Below, in pieces: positions 51,403 to 62,168 of a stretch of 64,000 bases of DNA. The DNA lies in assembly GCA_946965045.2 (NCBI GenBank), contig OX337232.1, positions 496,001-560,000 of the forward strand, read 5' to 3'. The notes under the pieces were generated by a model. It was not told the DNA's origin. It was given only the letters and a program-made list of their open reading frames with translations, and did no database searches. Each line of letters begins with the position of its first letter. Within the stretch, counting starts at the first letter, position 1. Made by a program: the position numbers and the translations under genes. Source of the stretch: Epithemia pelagica. Lineage: Eukaryota; Bacillariophyta; Bacillariophyceae; Surirellales; Surirellaceae.

Positions 51403-52008
51403 ATGACAAGCAAATGGTGTTGCCTGTTGGGAAGCTTGCTGATTGCCGTGCTTCTTTCTGCAAAGGCGACTGTGGCATTCTCGCCGACCCGTCCTTTGAG
51501 GGCCCAGGTTTCACGTCTTTCAAGTACGAACCGAAATATTAAGCCGAAAGAGCCGTTCGAAATGAACACGGAAGAGCTCCAAGTGGCCGATGTCGAGGCA
51601 GCCCAAAAGTCTCTGGACATAGCTGACACTGCAAATACTATTGCTGCGTTTTCTGTTGCAATTTCTGCTCTTGTACCTTTACTCATTGCATATGGGGCAA
51701 ACAACAAGATCGACACTATTCGCGTGGAAGACCAAATCTTTCAATTGGAACTAGAGAAGGAAGACCAAGTCTTTCAAACCAGCTTGAAAGAAAGCGAAGA
51801 AATCTTTCAATTGGAAATCAAGCAACTGGAGACAAATAACAAAAAGAAAAAACATGAAATACAAATATTGATTGATGCAAAGAAATGTGTGACTCCCAAA
51901 AGCTTATCTACCAATCAACGCAGTAATTTATTGAATGACGGGGCTGTCGCTTGGCTCAAGAAGCAAACGGTTGCCGAACAGGAAAATTCTTTACCATGGT
52001 TGACGTAA
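51403..52008 (+). CDS. Family C copy 4 (C4), plastid-targeted membrane/coiled-coil protein
   Basis: 201 residues from ATG 51403. Presequence K-A-T-V-A then F-S-P-T-R-P, I-A-D-T-A-N-T-I-A-A-F-S-V hydrophobic helix, then the longest coil type: I-F-Q-L-E-L, V-F-Q-T-S-L-K-E-S-E-E, I-F-Q-L-E-I. Ends N-S-L-P-W-L-T. Small changes (E-L-Q-V-A-D, E-Q-E-N-S) are conservative. Confidence 0.75.
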   Translation: MTSKWCCLLGSLLIAVLLSAKATVAFSPTRPLRAQVSRLSSTNRNIKPKEPFEMNTEELQVADVEAAQKSLDIADTANTIAAFSVAISALVPLLIAYGANNKIDTIRVEDQIFQLELEKEDQVFQTSLKESEEIFQLEIKQLETNNKKKKHEIQILIDAKKCVTPKSLSTNQRSNLLNDGAVAWLKKQTVAEQENSLPWLT

Positions 52009-52169
52009 AAGTCGTACGTCGAGCTCGTGGAGCTACAAATGGGGTTTGGGACGAGCCGACCGGAAATTATGGGAATGTTCGCGTTGGCCTCCAACTGAAT
52101 ACGATAGAAGATATACAACGAGTACTGAAAAGAACTGAACTTTGACGAACCTGCCTGTCGTGGAATGAG

Positions 52170-53573
52170 CACAACACCAACAAAAATAAAAGCACAACAC
52201 CAACAAGCGCCGTGCTTGTCCTTGTTTCAGTTTTGGACTTCATGGCATCACCGCGTCTGGCAACCACGACCACATCTGTTGGGCGATTCCCCAGATGACA
52301 AGGATGTGTTCCATCACGAGAACGACGAAGAGAAAGCTCATACTTGGTTGGACGCTTCACTGTGGACAACGAGCGATTCCAGTCCCCCACTGAGTCACAC
52401 GCATTCCTACCATTATCAGACGACGACGATGACAATGATTTGGACGCGAGTTGCCCCAACGACGACTCGACGGACAGTGATGGTGCGATGAAGGAACCAG
52501 TAGTTCAGGTTGTAGTAGTTAATACACCATCACCAGTATTGCCCACGGATACTGCTACACCCGACCAAACCGGACTCGAAACGACGACACACTCCGCGGT
52601 GTGGTCCACACTGTTGACGCACTTGCTCCACGAATCCCAACAATATCGACACCAAGTGGAGGAATTGCAAAACCAAGTCAAACAATTGCAACAATAACAA
52701 ACACGACGTCAACAACACACGCGGAACGAGGAGGACCATATTATTGAATTTGTTGCCACGCACTGGCATGTCTCGTCGTTCGAACAAGGTCTGCAGAAAC
52801 ACAAAGCGCTCGTGGAACAAGATTGTAAATGATCATTCAAGAGCTGCATGGTCAAGGCTGACTTGCAAGTCTCCTTGTACCAACACCAAGAATTGCAAGT
52901 GCAACAATTGCAAGAACGAGGCCGCTTGGAAACGGCCATGATGCGACAAATCATGGACGAACGCGTTCGAGACTATGAAACTCAATCGAGTTGCAACAGC
53001 AGCAATTGGTGTTTGTTCCACGACTGTTCCCACGACGGTTCATACCTCGTCGTCGTCCTCGCCGTCCTTGTCGCTGGCGCACACACGGATGGAAGAAGAA
53101 ACGACCACAGTCTCTTGGCGCTCACGAGCAGTCCTACACGACCCTGGCATCCGCAAACTGTGTTTCGCACCAAGCATCCCTCCACAAACACCACCAGTAG
53201 TACTCCCTTGGCCGAGTGCATGTCCCGGACAGAAACCAGTCCCACCTCCACCACGACAACGACCACCCTGTCGTTGCCCCCACCCTATCTACTGTCCTCG
53301 CCGCCCTCGAAACAAGTGTCGGTGCCCCACCCTGGTCGGGCTACGGACGACCATGACTTGTTGCTCCTTCACAACCGACCCTTCTTTGAAGAACGAGCCG
53401 AACGTTGCAATCGATTGCGGCGACGACGCCAAAGTGTCGAATCCTTTATGCGCGCCCAAGTCCAACACATTCGGCAACGCAATTGGGGCGATTCATCGTC
53501 GTCGATTGTGGAAAGTATGGCCGGTCATCAGTCCTTGCCCACTCTCTTGTTGCTACCGCACGAGCAGCCGTGA
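52170..53573 (+). pseudogene. Family B decayed copy 4
   Basis: Very close to B3 including the shifted run and the clean C-terminal part (52848-53573). It has its own changes, e.g. loss of three bases at the start of the coil (G-Q-M-A-D reads V-K-A-D). Confidence 0.85.
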
Positions 53574-53793
53574 CACAACCAAGGGAGAGAGTTGCCTGTT
53601 GTTTTGTAGCTACCACACAGGTTGACACTGCCCAGCAAGTGTGTGGGGAAAACCACTGACGGCGGATGACAAGTTGGCCGACTGTTTCCAAGATGATACT
53701 GTCCTCGTGGAACGTTCTGAGACACTCAAGACGAAAGAAGAGGGATTGGGCGAAGTTATTCGTATTTTCCAGGCTGTCCCGTTGTTGTCATAA
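53574..53793 (+). other. Shortened D region and D-tail copy 4
   Basis: About 0.9 kb of D is deleted: the B4 flank (GGGGAAAACCACTGAC) joins directly to GCGGATGACAAG at 53662. The 44-codon D-tail frame 53662-53793 (A-D-D-K-L-A-D-C-F to P-L-L-S, TAA) is intact but has lost its ATG. Confidence 0.5.
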
Positions 53794-54540
53794 TTTAATC
53801 ATAGAACCCGAGCTTCTTGGAAGAAACAAGGCACGCTGTTCTGACATGTGAATCACAACTTAAGGTTTCCATTTTATCATCACAAATGTAATGTGGGAGA
53901 TTTTATTGTGTTCATTTCGAACGACTGTACTGGTGGCACACAATGATTGTAAAAGTTGAAAATATCCCCTACTAGATGTTGGACACGACGGGGGTCAGTC
54001 TCCAACGGAAGTCCACCAAGCCAAGCGAAGCCAGACGAGAACTAAAACGATAAAACAAGGCTGCTCCACACCATCGTTATTTGAGGCAGAGAGCCTCCTT
54101 AGAGGTGAGTTGGTGGATTGAAGAAAAGACCAACGACGGCCAAAAGGTGGCCGAGGCAGAGAAGACCGAAGCTATCATCAAAGCAATCAATCCAATAGTT
54201 TACTGAACAACAACAGCCATTAACAGTCTCTAGGGTTGGATTAGTTTACACATCTTTCGAAATTGGACGAGAAGTAGGAGTACTCCTCCCTTGTGATTAA
54301 GAAGACATTATCTAGCTACCCAGCCACTAGATAGCAGGTGGATACGGGCTCATCTCCATTTATTATAGGTCGCGCAGAAATCGTGACTGAACCTGAATTG
54401 ACGTGGCGATTCCCACCAACTCTGTTGTCAAATCTCTCCGTCATTGTCGTGTGAGATTAAGTGTTGCCATGAGTGGCCGTGCAAATTTAAAAGCAAGAGT
54501 TTCTGATCAATTGAATTGTTTGTGTCCCCTCTTCAACAAG
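53794..54540. repeat. Array spacer and probable C5 promoter
   Basis: Homologous to 22846-23618, keeping GAAGTAGGAGTACTCCTCCC and TTTAAAAGCAAGAGTTTC. Confidence 0.5.
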
Positions 54541-55146
54541 ATGACAAGCAAATGGTGTTGCCTGTTGGGAAGCTTGCTGATTGCCGTGCTTCTTTCTGCA
54601 AAGGCGACGGTGGCATTCTCGCCGACCCATCCTTTGAGGACCCAGGTTTCACGTCTTTCAAGTACGAACCGAAATATTAAGCCGAAAGAGCCGTTCGAAA
54701 TGAACACGAAAGAGCTGCAAGTGGCCAATGTCGAGGCAGCCCAAAAGTCTCTGGACATAGCTGACACTGCAAATACTATTGCTGCGTTTTCTGTTGCAAT
54801 TTCTGCTCTTGTACCTTTACTCATTGCATATGTCGCAAACAACAAGATCGATACTATTCGCGTGGAAGACCAAATCTTTCAATTGAAACTTAAGAAGGAA
54901 GACCAGATCTTTCAAACCAGCTTGAAAGAAAGAGAAGAAATCTTTCAACTGGAACTCAAGAAACTGGAGACAAATAATAAAAAGAAAAAACATGATATTC
55001 AAGCATTGATTGATGCAAAGAAATGTGTGACTCCTAAAAGCTTATCTACCAATCAACGCAGTAATTTATTGAATGACGGTGCTGTCGCTTGGCTTAAGAA
55101 GCAGACGGTTGCCGAACAGGGAAATTCTTTACCTTGGTTGACGTAA
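54541..55146 (+). CDS. Family C copy 5 (C5), plastid-targeted membrane/coiled-coil protein
   Basis: 201 residues from ATG 54541. Presequence K-A-T-V-A then F-S-P-T-H-P, hydrophobic helix ending L-L-I-A-Y-V, coil with I-F-Q-L-K-L, I-F-Q-T-S-L-K-E-R-E-E, I-F-Q-L-E-L, K-K-K-K, and N-S-L-P-W-L-T. As in C1, the upstream frame is open to 54403, but the family start is used. Confidence 0.75.
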   Translation: MTSKWCCLLGSLLIAVLLSAKATVAFSPTHPLRTQVSRLSSTNRNIKPKEPFEMNTKELQVANVEAAQKSLDIADTANTIAAFSVAISALVPLLIAYVANNKIDTIRVEDQIFQLKLKKEDQIFQTSLKEREEIFQLELKKLETNNKKKKHDIQALIDAKKCVTPKSLSTNQRSNLLNDGAVAWLKKQTVAEQGNSLPWLT

Positions 55147-55379
55147 AAGTCGTACGTCTAGCACGTGGGACTACAAATGGGGTTTGGGACGATCGGACCG
55201 GAAATTATGGGAGTGTTCACGTTCGCCTTTAACTGAATACGATAGAAGATATATAACGAGTAGTGCAAAGAAGTGAAGCACAGCACTTTGTTGCAGGGTA
55301 TTACATTGCATCATGGAGATGCGTTTCCAGAATGTGGACACTTTGACGAACCTGCCTGTCGTGGAACGAGCACAACACC

Positions 55380-56818
55380 AACAAAAATAATAGCACAACA
55401 CCAACAATCCCCGTGCCTGTCCTTGTTTCAGTTTTGGACTTCATTGTATCACCGCGTCTGGCAACCACGACCACATCTGTTGGGCGATTCCTAGATGACA
55501 AGGATGTGTTACATCACGAGAACGACGAAGAGAAAGCTCATACTTGTTTGGACGATTCGCTGTCGACAACGAGCGATTCCAGTCCTCCACTGAGTCACAC
55601 GCATCCCTATCATTATCAGACGACGACGATGACAATGAGTTGGACACGAGTTGCCACAACGACGACTAGGACGAAGCGACGGACAGTGGTGCTGCGATGA
55701 AGAAACCAGTAGCTCCGGTTGTAGCAGATAATACACCATCACCAGTATTGTCCACGGATGCTGCTACACCCCACCAAACCGGACTCGAAACGACGACGTA
55801 CTCCGCGGCGTGGTCTGCACTGTTGACGCACTTGCTCCACGCATCTCGACAATATCGACACCAAGTGGAAGAATTGCAACACCAAGTCAAACAATAGTAG
55901 CAACAACATCCACGACGTCAACAATACACGTGGAACGAGGAGGACCGTACCATTGAATTTGTTGCCACGCACTGGCATGTCTCGTCGTTCGAACAAGGCC
56001 TGCAGAACCACGAGATGCACATGGAAACGAAATTGCAAACGGTCGTCCAAGACTTGCATGGTCAAATGGCTGACTTGCAAGTCTTTTTGTACCAACACCA
56101 AGAATTGCAAGTGCAACAATTGCAAGAACGAGGCCGCTTGGAAACGGCCATGATGCGACAAATCATGGACGAAGGCATTCAAGACTATGAAACTCACTTG
56201 CAACACGTGTCCAAACAACTGGCCGAGTTGCAACAGCAGCAGCAGCAACAAGTGTCGTTGCTGCGGCAGCAGGATTCCACGACGGTGCCCACGACGGTCC
56301 ATACCTCATCGTCGTCCTTGCCGTCCTTGTCGCTGGCGCAAACACGGACCGACGACGACAGTCTCTTAGCGCTCACGAGCAGTCCTATACACCAAACCTC
56401 CCTCCACAAACACCACCAGTAGTACTCCATGGGCGGAGTGGATGTCCCGGACCGAAACCAGTCCCACCACAACGACGACGATGACGACGACCCTCTCGTT
56501 GCCCCCACCCGAACTCTTGTCTTCACCGCTGCCCACGAAACGAGTGTCCGTGCCCCACCCTGGTTGGTTGGTCGACTGCACCTACAGACGACTTGCTGCT
56601 CCTCCACAATCGACCCCCCTTGGATGAACGAGCCGAGCGTCTCAATCGATTGCGGGATATGACGCGGCCAAAGTGTCGAATCCTTTGTGCGCGCCCCCCA
56701 AGTCCAACACATTTGGCCACGCAATTGAGGCGATTCATCGTCGTCGTCTGTAGTGGAACGCATGGTCAGTCATCCGTCCTTGCCCACTCTCTTGTTACAA
56801 CCGCACGAGCAGCCGTGA
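55380..56818 (+). pseudogene. Family B decayed copy 5
   Basis: Closest to B2. Clean pieces: 55697-55894 (TAG in the Q run) and 56015-56422 (H-M-E-T-K-L-Q-T-V-V-Q-D-L coil). Frames shift at about 55490, 55660 and after 56400. Keeps the long second coil that B1-B4 have damaged. Confidence 0.85.
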
Positions 56819-58156
56819 CACAACACAAAAAGAGATGCCTGCCTTGATGGTGGATCGAATGCCAACACTGTGTTGTTGTTGTTGTTTGGTACCACACCGA
56901 TTGACACTTGTAAACAATAAGAGGATTCGAACGATTCCTGGAACTTGACATGACAGAGAGAGAAGAAGAAGAAGAACCACCAAATGCGATCTTGGGTCAT
57001 GTGTCCATTCCCCGAAATGCACTCTCCAATCTTGCAGGCAATAGAAGAGTTTGCCTTTTCCATTTCTGGATCATCCATTTCCTTGGACTCATCTTCTGAG
57101 CAAAAGTCGTAACCAATCCCAAGACAGACAGACAGAGCGAGAGAGAGAGAAATGATACACTGATGTTACATGGTCATTGACAGAAGATTGCCACTCTGAA
57201 GCTGCATCTACGAGTATAATCCTCTCCATGTCGGAAAATAAGCTGGAGGTACCCTAGCTAGCTAGCTAGCTAGTCTACGTTGCTGACTTCGCGAGTCTGA
57301 CGCCCTGAAGGGCTGGCGCGTCATATGCACCTCCGGCGTGCAGGACTGCCGGCAGGAATCTTGAAATCGCCGAATGGCCAGTCGTGCAACTCTTGTTCAA
57401 AGACACGGAAAAGCCAGGTGGCTTGTGTGGATGCCGGCACTCTCACAACATCTTCTCCGTGGGCGCACAGATCCATCGCGTATCGCGTCGTCGCGTCGTT
57501 CTTGACACTTCTTTCCTCTCGTGCGGTGTCATCAATATCGATCGGCCTTCTTTATTGATTGTGGGATTCCTCTCTGATCTCCGCCTTTGGAACGATCATA
57601 TTCGTTGTTGCATTCAGATCTCTTCTTGATACTTTTTGCAAGCCGCAACGCCAACAAAATCTTTTGATTCGAGGCACGTGAGATTCGGAAACCACCACAA
57701 ACGCGAAGGCATCTCGTTTTTGGGGGTTGAGAAATCGGATCCGGACCCTTTGGGTTGTTGCGTGACCGTTGAAATAGAAAGTCTTTGTCTTCTCTAGACA
57801 ACACAGTTGGGGCTGCAAGGCATATCCAACACACGAACTCTCATAGTTTGGAAGAAGGGGTGGTGGGCATACCCCCATTCACCTTGTCGGCCACAACGAC
57901 GACAACCACGACCACAACGACGACCAGCCAACACATCACGAGTTGTGGTGATGGCGATCATCATCACCCTCATCCTCCTCACCACAAGAAGGACGACAAC
58001 TCCAATCCTCTCCAACCACCATCAAGAAGTGAAAAGGACCCTGGAGGATCCTCCACCACCACCACGCTCGTCGAGTCGTTGGATGCCACACGGGAAGAAC
58101 CAATACGGACCCACCCAACTACCACCCACGGTGCATGGAACGACACTAACCATAGT
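56819..58156. repeat. F region between B5 and CDPK3
   Basis: Matches 29687-30813. The AGCT run is longer (57254-57275), and the GAA tract is shorter. From about 57890 it is the CDPK3 N-terminal low-complexity sequence, open in frame but without an ATG before 58157. Confidence 0.55.
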
Positions 58157-60825
58157 ATGGACCCAGTGATGGGGAACGAGTCCACCACCAGCACTACTGG
58201 GGACAAGACCCCAACCACACTGCCGCTTCCCGTGCTGCCCCATCACCACCCACCACCACGACGAGGACGACAACGATCAGGCCGTCCGTATCATGCTCGA
58301 CGACGTCGCATGTCCCAGTTGCAAGGCAATTTAATGCGACAACAAACGCATCGAGATCCCTTCCAGTACGTTTTTTGGTTTGGGTTGGTTAGGACTTTTT
58401 TCTACTACTGTATCCTTTCTCACGGATTGTTTGTGACTCTCTCTGGTGGTTGCTGTTGTGGATTCTTGTTGTGATGGTTGTCATGGTGGTTCGTTGGCAC
58501 ACTTGTTACAGAATTTATGAAATTTTGGAGGTTTTGGGACAAGGGAGTTTGGGTCACGTGTGTCGGGTCCGCAAACGAATGGAGGCTGTCGGTGGATCGG
58601 CCAATCCTCAATTTGTCGTGCAACACAAGGGCTGTTGTTTTCCCTTTATCGCCCAGTGGATGCGATGGTGGACGCATCATCGACCCTCCGTCTTTACCAC
58701 GAGTAGTAGTGACACGGCTACAGACGAGGACGACCAAGACGACTATGACACGGACGACGGCGACGAACATCCAGCCGGTTCCGGACGGTCGACTCTTGAC
58801 GCGGCATCGGCCTCTTCGGAAGAAGCTCCAGTTGTGGTTGCCGCCGCCGCGGTCGAATCCGTCACGACCGGCCCCAGTTCCTCCTCCACCACAACCAGCA
58901 GTTCCAGTAGTAGCAGTAGTCGTAGTACAACCAGTACCAACGCCAAACGAACCTTGTTGTCATCGGCGTCATCATCGACCGTGTCGGGTCCCTACAACAT
59001 TCATATTGTCTGTCCCAAACCCATGGCCTTGCAACAACAACAACAACAACGACCAGCACCCTGTTCTCCCGCCGGTGTGGCTCGCCAAAGCCAATACGGA
59101 CTAAAACACAACACGTCTTCGCTCAGTTCCTTTAATCCTCACAGTATTCGCAGCAGCAATGGTACCACCACGGCCCCCATGGCCCAATATGCACTCAAGT
59201 CCATTCATTTGAATCGGTGTTGCAATCCTGCCTTTGTGGAGGAACTCAAGAACGAGGTGGAAATTCTCAAGGAATTGGATCATCCCAATATTGTCCGAGC
59301 GATTGAAACCTTTGATTACCAACATCGCTTGTACATTGTCCTGGAACTCTGTCGTGGAGGCGGCGATTTGTATTCCCGGGATCCCTACCCCGAAGCGGTG
59401 GCGCAATCCATTGTCCACAGTTTGTGCAGTGCCGTCGCCTACCTCCATCGACGAGGCATTGTGCATCGGGATTTGAAATATGAAAATGTCATGTTTGTCA
59501 ATTGGCATTCCAACGATATCAAATTGATTGATTTTGGATTGAGTCAAAAATTTGTCCCCCTGCCACCCTCGCCGCGACGACGACAACGACACTCAAAGAA
59601 ACAAACTGCAGAGGAGGAACAAGAGGCACCGGAACCACAATACATGCACGATCCAGTCGGAACCTTGTATACCATGGCACCGGAATTGTTGTCGGGCGAC
59701 TATACACATCAAGTCGATGTCTGGAGCCTCGGTGTGATTGCCTTTATGCTACTCTCCAGTAGTTTGCCCTTTTATGGACGAACCCGCGTCAAAACCATTC
59801 AACGCATTCTCAAGGGCAAGTACCGATTCTTGCCGCACGCGCGGTGGAAGACCGTGTCCCGTGCAGCTCGTGACTTTGTCCAAGCCTGTCTCTGCTTGGA
59901 TCCCGAGGAACGACCGACCGCGCGACAAGCCCAGAAACTTGACTGGTTGGTGCAGTCGTCCCGGAATTCCCATGCTTTTAGTGCTACTGGACCACCGACT
60001 TTATCACGGACGAACAAGGACTGTGACAACAATGGCATGGTGCTCAGTCCGGCAGACAATGAACCACACTCCTGGCACAACCAACTATCCGATGGTTCGG
60101 ACTCGGGAGAAGACGGACAAGTCCAGCAACAAGAACTCCTTTTGCTACCCAAATTGACGGATCAAGAGGTGGAACAAATGAATCGTATTCAAGCTTCCAT
60201 TTTGGCCTTTGCCGGATATTCGCGACTCAAAAAGTTGGCCTTGTTGATTGTGGCGTACAAGAGTACCAGTGACGAATTGGGATTTTTGAATCACATGTTT
60301 GAACGATTTGATTTGGAGCATGATGGGGAGATCTCTCGTTCCGAATTTGTACGGGTCATGACCGCGTCCTTTCCCAACACGAGCTTGACACTGGACGACA
60401 TTCAAACCATGTTTCATGGCATTGACGTGGATGGAACCGGAACGGTGCATTATTCGGAATTTTTGGCCGCCACCTTGGAAGCCGTCACGGTCACCAACGA
60501 CGAGGAGGATGGCAGTGTCTACTGTGGTTTGTTGGATGAAGCACGATTGGCAGAGGCCTTTGATCGCATGGATTGTGATGATAGTGGGTACATTACCCTC
60601 TCTAACTTGTCGCAATTGTTGGGACCCAATGTACCAGACCATTATGTGCAAGGTGTGTTGGATGAAGTGACCCAGCAAGTCGATGGCACTATGACGACGA
60701 CGGCAACCAAGGACCAACCCCTCAATCCCGTGTCTGTTCGGCCCGGAGATTCGTACATTTCGTACCAACAATTTCGGGACTTGTTATGGTCCACCGACCA
60801 GCATTCTTGTCTGGCGAAGGAATAG
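58157..60825 (+). CDS. Calcium-dependent protein kinase (CDPK3), one intron
   Basis: Exons 58157-58365 and 58512-60825 (GTACGT donor, TTACAG acceptor), 840 residues from the first available ATG (M-D-P-V-M-G-N-E-S). Gly loop G-Q-G-S-L-G, about 170 residues of acidic/Ser-rich insert, [22 protein letters not shown], basic/acidic activation-loop insert, G-T-L-Y-T-M-A-P-E-L-L. EF-hands: D-L-E-H-D-G, D-V-D-G-T-G, D-C-D-D-S-G, and a fourth degenerate one. The CDPK2 region holding its ATG (about 48 bases near 57880) is missing here, so the N-terminus may be shorter than in the ancestor, or an upstream exon exists. Likely functional: all kinase residues are kept. Confidence 0.85.
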
Positions 60826-61232
60826 AGGATGACGTCTGTCACACGTACTACTGGGCAAATGATACAGCTTTTGGTGAGTAAGAACGATGGTGCACGAATT
60901 TCCATCTCGCTCCACAATGAGCAATGACACATTGTACCAGCCATCTTTGACCACGTACACCACAAGCAAGAGTGTGAGAAGACTCTCTCCTTTGCTCTAG
61001 TGTCGCTGGTACAACGTTGGGCTAGTGGCGTAGCTACGATAGAGTCGAGGCAGAAGAGGAATAGTTGCAACTCGCTTTGTATTTGCGGTCGTCGACATGG
61101 AAAGCACGTGATAGTGTTCAAGATTTTGAGTCCCTACTTTAGATCATTCGTACTCTTTACTGGTGTATCTGAACGAGATTGACGCCAAGCCTGGCCCACA
61201 TCACCCTCCATCTATCTACAAAGGTGGCTCTA
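60826..61232. other. 3' flank of CDPK3 with gene H end fragment
   Basis: Counterpart of 33752-34058. GTCGTCGACATGGAAAG and GAGATTGACGCCAAGCC (about 61090-61195) are gene H 3' sequence. No gene seen. Confidence 0.5.
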
Positions 61233-61790
61233 CTAGATACGAATACCAATAAACTGCTTCAAGCGGTGACGGCGATCCTCCTCTGAGCCAACAGCCGGCA
61301 TTCCATAGAACACCAGAATGGCGTTCAACTCCGGTCCATTCATCATGTTCAAGTCCAAAAGTGTGGCAGGAAAGGTACGACACACATTTCCTTCAGCGTC
61401 ACGCAAGGGAGCAAGCAAATCGCTTCTGGATCTCCCACCACGGCGTTTGTTTGGCGGGCCTCGATATTCAAAAGACAGACCTCGATTTTCCCAAGCTGTG
61501 CCTCGATATTCTCAAGACGAGCATCGTTGTTGACGAGGTGTGCCTGCATAGGAGCCAATTCTGCAGCCAAAGCGGGGCCAAACCAATCAGACACTCCTCC
61601 CCCCGCAACAACGTCAGCAACAGCAGCCGAGACTTCTTGATCAAGGTATTCCGGCACGGTGATGAGGCCCATTTCCAACAACCTTTGGGCGAGTTTTTTC
61701 CGGATGACGCGGACAGATTGTCAGCCGCAGGAAGGTCGGCAAGTGTGTCCAGCGCTCGCTGAGCACTTGCGTTTGCATCTCCGGCGCCAT
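61233..61790 (-). pseudogene. Gene G, SAP-like C-terminus, broken by frameshifts
   Basis: From an ATG at 61790, coding similarity passes through three frames. First N-A-S-A-Q-R-A-L-D-T-L (shared with 34178), then (shift at an A-run near 61700) L-E-M-G-L-I-T-V-P-E-Y-L-D-Q-E-V and N-D-A-R-L-E-N-I-E-A-Q-L-G-K-I-E coil. Then (shift near 61420) P-L-R-D-A-E-G-N-V-C and F-P-A-T-L-L-D-L-N-M, with N-A-I-L-V-F-Y-G-M-P-A-V-G and R-L-K-Q-F-I-G to TAG 61233. The last part resembles a SAP fold (helix, Y-G-M-P turn, helix), which in other proteins binds nucleic acid. Confidence 0.5.
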
Positions 61791-62063
61791 GGTGACGACA
61801 AATGACATCCAAAAGAAAAGCTTCTCTTCAAAATCCCAACCGGTTCTTTTGCAACAGAGGCCGCGCGCGTGGGCGCGGGCAAGAGTCGACGCCATCTTGG
61901 TCGTGGCGCGTATTGTTTGTCCACGGATTTGCGATCCGCCCCACTAACTATGGATAGTTACACAGATGAAAATAGTACTACGTAGATTAATGTACTGAGC
62001 CTACTTAGCCGAACATGGATCTCTGTTTTTTGGTGAGTGTTGTATCACAAAAATTTGACATAC

Positions 62064-62117
62064 CTCAATGTATTCGAGGTCAGAGGACGACGTATTGGTT
62101 TCGTTTGCAGAGCTCAT
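62064..62117 (-). pseudogene. Inverted duplicate of family E first exon
   Basis: On the minus strand, ATG 62117 opens an 18-codon exon (M-S-S-A-N-E-T-N-T-S-S-S-D-L-E-Y-I-E) ending in a GTATGT donor at 62063-62058. It is the same exon as 62169-62222 in opposite orientation, separated by 51 bases. No second exon is seen to the left on that strand. It is nearer in sequence to the E1 exon (N-T-S-S-S, Y-I-E) than to its own neighbour. Confidence 0.75.
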
Positions 62118-62168
62118 GATGTTGGATGCTGTTCGGAATGTTCGGAATTTTGAACAGCATTCAACACC
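62118..62168. promoter_or_regulatory. Short bidirectional spacer between two first exons
   Basis: 51 bases lying between two divergent ATGs; contains GGATGCTGTTC and its complement GAACAGCATTC, forming a palindrome with short centre. Could drive both exons or be a relic of inversion. Confidence 0.5.

Noticed and set aside
57253-57276. AGCT tetramer run as a functional site
   Set aside because: Length differs between the duplicated blocks; behaves as an ordinary microsatellite.
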